Assembly: GCF_000298195.1 (NCBI RefSeq)
Contig: NZ_BAHC01000050.1
Coordinates: forward strand, 1-47,408
Direction: 5' to 3'
From: Gordonia rhizosphera NBRC 16068
GTDB lineage: Bacteria; Actinomycetota; Actinomycetes; Mycobacteriales; Mycobacteriaceae
Length of the DNA stretch: 47,408 nt
Under the pieces are notes generated by a model that saw only the letters and a program-made list of their open reading frames with translations, had not been told where the DNA came from and did not search any database. Made by a program: the position numbers and the translations under genes. This document shows, one piece after another, positions 42,883 to 47,408 of this stretch. Each line of letters begins with the position of its first letter. The first letter of the stretch is position 1.

Positions 42883-43968
42883 ATGACGCAGACGACCGAA
42901 GCAGAGATCCAGGAACGGATCAACGGCCTCAAGAACGGTGAGAAACTCACTCCCGAGGAGATCGCGGAGCACACCAAGGCGTTGGTGGGTTTCAAGTACA
43001 CCGTCGACGACTACTACGAGGTCGGTCGCGAGGAGGTCCGTAAGCACGCGCGTGCCGTGCAGGACGACCACCCGGTCCACTGGAACGAGGCCGCCGCCGC
43101 CGAGATGGGTCACGACACCCTGATCGGGGCGCCCACGTTCGTCTCGGTGCTCGGCATCATCGCCCAGCGTCGCCTCTTCGAGGACGTCGTCACCGGCTAT
43201 GACCTGTGGCAGATCATGCAGACCGACCAGCGGCTCGTGTTCCATCGCCCGATCAAGGTCGGCGACCGCCTCATCTGCGACGTCTCGCTGGACTCCTTCC
43301 GCCAGATGGCCGGCACCGACGTGATGGTGACCAAGAACATCATCTGGAACCAGCACGACGAGCCGGTCATGACCACCTGGACCAGCCTTGTCGCCCGTCC
43401 GGCCGTGGAGGCCGACCCCGCCGTCCTCGACGAGCTCGAGCACGTGATGATGAAGGTCGACCGTGAGCCCGACCTCCCGCACACCGTGCACGGACCGTTC
43501 GCCCGCTACGACGACCCGGACCCGGTCGTCGACCCCAAGCCGTACTCGGCGATCAACTTCGACGACCTCACCGTCGGCCAGGAACTGCCCCCGGTCACCA
43601 AGACGCTGACCCGAGGCAACCTGGTCAACTACGCGGGCGTCGCCGGTGATCCGAACCCGATCCACTTCTCCGACGAGGTGGCGCGCGTCATCGGTATGGA
43701 GACCGCCGTTGCGCACGGTATGCAGACGATGGGCTTGGGTGCGAGCTTCATCTCGAGCTTCGTCGGCGATCCGGCGGCGATCTTCGAGTACAACGTTCGC
43801 TTCACCAGCCCGGTCTACGTGCCGCCGGACAGCTACGCGCAGGTCGACTTCACCGGCAAGATCAAGTCGCTGGACCCCGAGACCCGTCGCGGTGTCATCG
43901 CGATGGTCGCCAAGCAGGGGGACCGCAAGATCTTCGGGCGCGCTCTGGCGCACGTGCAGTTCAACTGA
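42883..43968 (+). CDS. Fused HadA-HadB (3R)-hydroxyacyl-ACP dehydratase
   Basis: This 361-residue protein joins two hotdog domains. Residues ~25-175 are HadA-like (ALVGFKYTVDDYYEVGREEV, APTFVSVLGI). Residues ~215-361 are the MaoC/HadB catalytic unit (INFDDLTVGQELPPVTKTLT) with the dehydratase motif GDPNPIHF near residue 255, which supplies the Asp and His. In mycobacteria HadA and HadB are separate subunits of the FAS-II dehydratase that builds mycolic acids; the fusion gives a single-chain form. No HadC gene follows, which fits shorter mycolates or a simpler FAS-II. GGAG precedes the ATG at 42883. Confidence 0.9.
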   Translation: MTQTTEAEIQERINGLKNGEKLTPEEIAEHTKALVGFKYTVDDYYEVGREEVRKHARAVQDDHPVHWNEAAAAEMGHDTLIGAPTFVSVLGIIAQRRLFEDVVTGYDLWQIMQTDQRLVFHRPIKVGDRLICDVSLDSFRQMAGTDVMVTKNIIWNQHDEPVMTTWTSLVARPAVEADPAVLDELEHVMMKVDREPDLPHTVHGPFARYDDPDPVVDPKPYSAINFDDLTVGQELPPVTKTLTRGNLVNYAGVAGDPNPIHFSDEVARVIGMETAVAHGMQTMGLGASFISSFVGDPAAIFEYNVRFTSPVYVPPDSYAQVDFTGKIKSLDPETRRGVIAMVAKQGDRKIFGRALAHVQFN

Positions 43969-44335
43969 CCTTCGCCGACCCTCGTCGTGGGGGTTGCGGT
44001 TTGCTGCGCACTGCGTGTCAATCAGCAACGCATGCGGGGGACCGTTCGGTCTCCGACCGTGCGCCGGACACGAGGGTGGCCAGGCGTTGGCCCGTCGTCG
44101 CTGCACCGGCGCGCCGAATGCGGGCGCCAGGCGCGGCATTGCAGTGTGCTGCGATCCGCGCAGCGGACAGCAACCTCTGTCGGACCGAGGGGCCGGTGGG
44201 GAGCCGTTTTGGGTTAGGCGTCCACGATGTTCTACACTGAGTTGTCTGGTTGACTCTTGACTTGCGCGCTACCCACTAGGGTGGCGCGTTGGTTTTGTCT
44301 GGAACAATCGGATACGCGGTCCTCCGGGACCGCAA
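43969..44335. other. Intergenic region before tRNA-Trp with imperfect inverted repeat
   Basis: No supported gene. GTTGCGGTTTGCTGCGC near 43994-44010 matches the reverse complement of GCGCAGCGGACAGCAAC at 44157-44173 in 14 of 17 bases, so the region has weak inverted ends. The stretch at 44250-44282 (TTGACT, a second TTGACT, and TAGGGT) may contain the tRNA-Trp/secE promoter, though no pair has ideal spacing. Confidence 0.5.
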
Positions 44336-44408
<73 letters not shown>

Positions 44409-44447
44409 CCCCGCTGAGGGCATACGTAGACGAGAGGAACCTCGAAG

Positions 44448-44894
44448 GTGAGCAAGCGAGATCGAGCCCGCGACAAGGACGCCGCGGAGGACATCTCCAC
44501 GGAATCCGCGGAGGAGCTCGAAGGTCGCGAGGACGCCACGAGCTCCGACGAGGAGTCGACTGAACTCCGTCCGTCGGGCAAGCGCTCGGCGCGAGGCCGC
44601 CGTTCGTCCACGTCTGCCCCGGTCACCGACGGCGACTCGGATTCCGAAGGCGGATCCGCGGTCGCAGTCAAGGAACGCAAGAAGAAGCCTGCGTCGGAGA
44701 GCCGTAATCCGCTGGTTCGGATCTGGCTGTTCCTGAAGCAGGTGGTCGCAGAACTGAAGAAGGTCATCTGGCCGACCCGGTCGGAAATGATCACGTACAC
44801 GATCGTCGTGCTGATCTTCGTCATCGTGATGACGGCCTTCATCTCCGGTATCGACCTGGGCTTCGCCAAGCTCGTCCTGTTGGTCTTCGGCTGA
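44448..44894 (+). CDS. secE: Preprotein translocase subunit SecE
   Basis: SecE is the clamp subunit of the SecYEG channel. The 148-residue product has a long, charged, Ser/Glu/Arg-rich N-terminal extension of ~85 residues, then the conserved FLKQVVAELKKVIWPTRSEM amphipathic region near residue 98 and one membrane segment (TYTIVVLIFVIVMTAFI). The GTG at 44448 follows GAAGG. The next gene is nusG, the usual order. Confidence 0.96.
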   Translation: MSKRDRARDKDAAEDISTESAEELEGREDATSSDEESTELRPSGKRSARGRRSSTSAPVTDGDSDSEGGSAVAVKERKKKPASESRNPLVRIWLFLKQVVAELKKVIWPTRSEMITYTIVVLIFVIVMTAFISGIDLGFAKLVLLVFG

Positions 44895-44965
44895 CGAGGC
44901 CGTTCAGCGGGCGACGGTGAGGCCATCACGGTCGGACCGAAACCGAAAGAGGAGCGTGGGCTGCA

Positions 44966-45892
44966 GTGAGCACCCCGGAGAACGAGATCGAATCGACCGA
45001 CGTGGACACGTCGGTGATGGATGCTGTCGACGAGACCGAGGATCTCGGTGTCGAGGCGCAGGTCGAGGCCGCCGAGGATGATGCCGCAGCGGTCGACGGT
45101 GGCGAGGCCGCGGTTGAGGCCCTCGATGGCGAAGATGTCGCCGTCGAGGCCGACGAGGACGAGGACATCGTCGCCGCCGAGGACAGCGCGGACGTCGAGG
45201 ACGCGACCGAAAACGCTGACGACACCGCTGTCGAGGAAGCCGAAGTCGCTGAGGCACCCGCCGAGGAGACCGACCCCGTCGAGGCGCTGCGCAAGCAGCT
45301 GCGTCGCGCGCCGGGCGAGTGGTACGTCATCCACAGCTACGCCGGCTACGAGAACAAGGTGAAGGCCAACCTCGAGACCCGCGTCCAGAACCTCGATGTC
45401 GGCGACTACATCTTCCAGGTCGAAGTGCCGACCGAAGAGGTCACCGAAATCAAGAACGGTCAGCCCAAGAAGGTCAACCGCAAGGTGCTGCCGGGCTACA
45501 TCCTCGTGCGCATGGACCTCAACGACGAGTCGTGGGGCGCGGTGCGTAACACCCCGGGTGTCACCGGTTTCGTCGGCCTGACGTCGCATCCGTCGCCGCT
45601 GTCGCTCGACGAGGTGATGAAGTTCCTCGCGCCGCGCGTGGAGCCCAAGAAGCCCGCCGCCGCGAAGGCCGGCGCCGAGGGTGTCGAGGCGGCCGCCGCC
45701 GCGGTCACCTCGGTCATCGAGGTGGACTTCGAGGTCGGCGAGTCGGTCACCGTCATGGACGGCCCGTTCGCGACGCTGCCCGCGTCGATTAGCGAGGTCA
45801 ACGCCGAACAGCGCAAGGTCAAGGTGCTCGTGTCGATCTTTGGTCGCGAGACACCTGTGGAGCTCGGGTTCAACCAGGTCGAGAAGATCTAG
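44966..45892 (+). CDS. nusG: Transcription termination/antitermination protein NusG
   Basis: NusG binds RNA polymerase and couples it with Rho or the ribosome. The 308-residue protein has an acidic Asp/Glu/Ala/Val-rich N-terminal extension of ~110 residues that is common in actinobacteria. The NGN domain ([20 protein letters not shown]) starts near residue 116, and the KOW domain ([18 protein letters not shown]) near residue 258 ends in [17 protein letters not shown]. The start is GTG at 44966 after AGAGGAGCG. An insert rich in Ala lies between the two domains (about residues 229-247). Confidence 0.96.
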   Translation: MSTPENEIESTDVDTSVMDAVDETEDLGVEAQVEAAEDDAAAVDGGEAAVEALDGEDVAVEADEDEDIVAAEDSADVEDATENADDTAVEEAEVAEAPAEETDPVEALRKQLRRAPGEWYVIHSYAGYENKVKANLETRVQNLDVGDYIFQVEVPTEEVTEIKNGQPKKVNRKVLPGYILVRMDLNDESWGAVRNTPGVTGFVGLTSHPSPLSLDEVMKFLAPRVEPKKPAAAKAGAEGVEAAAAAVTSVIEVDFEVGESVTVMDGPFATLPASISEVNAEQRKVKVLVSIFGRETPVELGFNQVEKI

Positions 45893-45905
45893 GACCTCTC
45901 GTGAA

Positions 45906-45927
45906 GCACGCTCCTCCGAGAGCGTGC
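45906..45927 (+). promoter_or_regulatory. Hairpin between nusG and rplK
   Basis: GCACGCTC (45906-45913) and GAGCGTGC (45920-45927) form a perfect 8-bp stem with a 6-base loop, 13 bases after the nusG stop. It may attenuate or process the transcript between nusG and the ribosomal protein genes. Confidence 0.5.
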
Positions 45928-45999
45928 GCAGAGCACTGAAACAAAGACTTTCACGTCTCCAGCGGGCGTGAATTTGTAGGAAACAAACAAGGAACAAGG

Positions 46000-46434
46000 A
46001 TGCCTCCCAAGAAGAAGAAGCTCGCCGGCATCATCAAGCTCCAGATCCAGGCAGGTGCGGCCAACCCGGCACCGCCCGTGGGTCCGGCGCTTGGTCAGCA
46101 CGGCGTGAACATCATGGAGTTCTGCAAGGCGTACAACGCCGCGACCGAGTCGCAGCGTGGCAACGTCATCCCGGTCGAGATCTTCGTGTACGAAGATCGC
46201 TCCTTCGACTTCAAGTTGAAGACCCCGCCGGCTGCGAAGCTGCTCCTCAAGGCCGCCGGCCTGCAGAAGGGCTCCGGCGAGCCGCACGTCAAGAAGGTCG
46301 GCAAGGTCTCGATGGACCAGGTCCGTGAGATCGCCAAGACCAAGGCCGAGGACCTCAACGCCACCGATATCGACCAGGCCGCGAAGATCATCGCCGGTAC
46401 CGCTCGGTCGATGGGGATCACCGTCGAGGGCTGA
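46000..46434 (+). CDS. rplK: 50S ribosomal protein L11
   Basis: The 144-residue protein has [40 protein letters not shown] near residue 26 (the thiostrepton-loop proline region) and [19 protein letters not shown] at the C-terminal RNA-binding domain. It forms the GTPase-associated centre with 23S rRNA. It starts 107 bases after nusG, in the standard order. Between it and rplA lies an unusual repeat-containing spacer. Confidence 0.98.
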
Positions 46435-46466
46435 TCTCGTCGATCTGGCTGGTCGGGGTCGGGGGA

Positions 46467-46515
46467 GTGATCTCGATACGCTGCTCGCCTGGCGGCTCGC
46501 AGCTACTCGATCAGC
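46467..46515. repeat. Dispersed repeat copy between rplK and rplA
   Basis: GTGATCTCGATACGCTGCTC to GCTACTCGATCAGC, the same family as 40517-40569 and related to 24762 and 26290. Its last part is the first unit of the 23-bp array that follows. Confidence 0.88.
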
Positions 46516-46594
46516 AAAATGGTCGCGACTCGATCAGCGAGATGGTCGCGACTCGATCAGCGGAATGATCGCGACTCGATCAGTGGAGCACACA
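46503..46594. repeat. 23-bp tandem array between rplK and rplA
   Basis: Four units of 23 bases (46503-46525, 46526-46548, 46549-46571, 46572-46594) with the core ACTCGATCAGCGxxATGGTC; the last is diverged. A further partial core, GCTCGATCGGCAG, follows. It enlarges the rplK-rplA spacer to 245 bases. Confidence 0.95.
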
Positions 46595-46679
46595 GCTCGA
46601 TCGGCAGAAACACCGTGGGAGGGCCGGCTCGGCCCACTAACCACTAACCCGAAGACATACACGGAGAAAGAACAGAGCA

Positions 46680-47396
46680 ATGAGCAAGAAGAGCAAGGCA
46701 TACGCCGCCGCGGCCGAGAAGGTCGACAAGTCCAAGCTCTACAGCCCGCTGGAGGCTGCTGAGCTGGCCAAGGAAACGTCGTCGAAGAACACCGACGCGA
46801 CCGTCGAGGTCGCGATCCGGCTGGGCGTCGACCCCCGTAAGGCAGACCAGATGGTTCGAGGCACCGTCAACCTGCCCCACGGCACGGGTAAGACCGCCCG
46901 CGTGATCGTGTTCGCCGTCGGTGACAAGGCCGCCGAGGCCGTCGCCGCGGGCGCCGACGAGGTGGGCGCCGAGGACCTGATCGAGAAGATCCAGGGTGGC
47001 TGGCTCGAGTTCGACGCCGCGATCGCCACCCCGGACCAGATGGCCAAGGTCGGTCGCATCGCGCGTGTGCTGGGCCCGCGTGGCCTCATGCCGAACCCGA
47101 AGACCGGCACCGTGACCCCGGACGTCACCAAGGCCATCAACGACATCAAGGGCGGCAAGATCAACTTCCGCGTCGACAAGGCCGCCAACCTGCACTTCGT
47201 CATCGGCAAGGCATCGTTCGACGCCACCAAGCTGGCGGAGAACTACGGCGCGGCCTTCGACGAGATCATGCGCGCCAAGCCGTCCGCGGCGAAGGGTCGC
47301 TACATCAAGAAGGTGACCGTCACGACCACCACGGGCCCGGGCATCCCGGTCGACCCGCAGGTCACCCGCAACTTCGCGGAGGCCGCGACCGACTGA
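46680..47396 (+). CDS. rplA: 50S ribosomal protein L1
   Basis: The 238-residue protein has [60 protein letters not shown] near residue 121 (the L1 signature) and [20 protein letters not shown]1 binds 23S rRNA and, in many bacteria, its own mRNA leader to repress translation. The ATG at 46680 is preceded by GAGAAAGA. The upstream spacer is enlarged by repeats. Confidence 0.98.
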   Translation: MSKKSKAYAAAAEKVDKSKLYSPLEAAELAKETSSKNTDATVEVAIRLGVDPRKADQMVRGTVNLPHGTGKTARVIVFAVGDKAAEAVAAGADEVGAEDLIEKIQGGWLEFDAAIATPDQMAKVGRIARVLGPRGLMPNPKTGTVTPDVTKAINDIKGGKINFRVDKAANLHFVIGKASFDATKLAENYGAAFDEIMRAKPSAAKGRYIKKVTVTTTTGPGIPVDPQVTRNFAEAATD

Positions 47397-47408
47397 TCGT
47401 GAACCTCG

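Noticed and set aside
44250..44282. Promoter of tRNA-Trp/secE
   Set aside because: Two TTGACT boxes and a TAGGGT box are present but their spacings (21 and 14 bases) are both poor, so no promoter feature was called.

Overview
The window looks like chromosome from a mycolic-acid actinobacterium (order Mycobacteriales), most likely Gordonia or a close relative. The right half is GC-rich (43 of 60 bases at 37201-37260). Its gene content and order match the Mycobacterium tuberculosis blocks menB...menD-Rv0556-mgtA-menG...menJ-grcC1-htpX...yajQ and rpmG-had-tRNA-Trp-secE-nusG-rplK-rplA. The genus call is an inference from synteny and protein style. No 16S rRNA is present.

Positions 1-20.8 kb are an accessory Wzx/Wzy-type surface polysaccharide locus. 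It holds the C-terminal part of a Wzz-like chain-length regulator with a repetitive Tyr/Asp-rich tail, a Wzy-like polymerase, a Wzx-like flippase and five glycosyltransferases. It also has a beta-helix lipoprotein coupled to an asparagine-synthase-like protein. Two sets of sugar-nucleotide genes are present. One set (WbpD-like acetyltransferase, DegT aminotransferase, WbpB-like Gfo/Idh/MocA oxidoreductase, NAD-dependent epimerase) suggests a 2,3-diacetamido uronic acid. The other is a minus-strand operon of a NamH/CMAH-like MBL+Rieske hydroxylase, a small unknown ORF, a DegT aminotransferase and a NeuD/PglD-like acetyltransferase; it suggests an N-acyl amino sugar that may be converted to the N-glycolyl form. 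Several of these genes are much lower in GC (29 of 60 bases at 17281-17340; 26 of 60 at 5641-5700), consistent with acquired DNA.

Positions 20.9-38 kb are mostly core genes centred on menaquinone and envelope lipids: MenB, a hotdog thioesterase, a secreted protein of three related modules, a trans-acting enoyl-reductase-like protein, an AbrB-family membrane protein, two tandem methyltransferases, MenD, a third methyltransferase, a DUF3592 protein, peptidase E, MgtA-like mannosyltransferase, MenG, an MpaB/DUF2236 oxygenase, MenJ and a polyprenyl diphosphate synthase. MenB, MenD, MenG, MenJ and the polyprenyl synthase jointly make and saturate the respiratory quinone.

Positions 38-47.4 kb hold a DUF559/AbiEi-like gene bracketed by paired palindromic repeats, HtpX, a lone VapB-like antitoxin, YajQ, an SRPBCC protein, tRNA-Tyr/Thr/Met, rpmG, a fused HadA-HadB dehydratase, tRNA-Trp, secE, nusG, rplK and rplA. 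A dispersed intergenic repeat family with a 23-bp periodic tail occurs at four places, including between rplK and rplA. The most unusual items are the repeat-tailed Wzz-like protein, the NamH-like hydroxylase in a glycan operon, and the repeat-flanked DUF559 gene.
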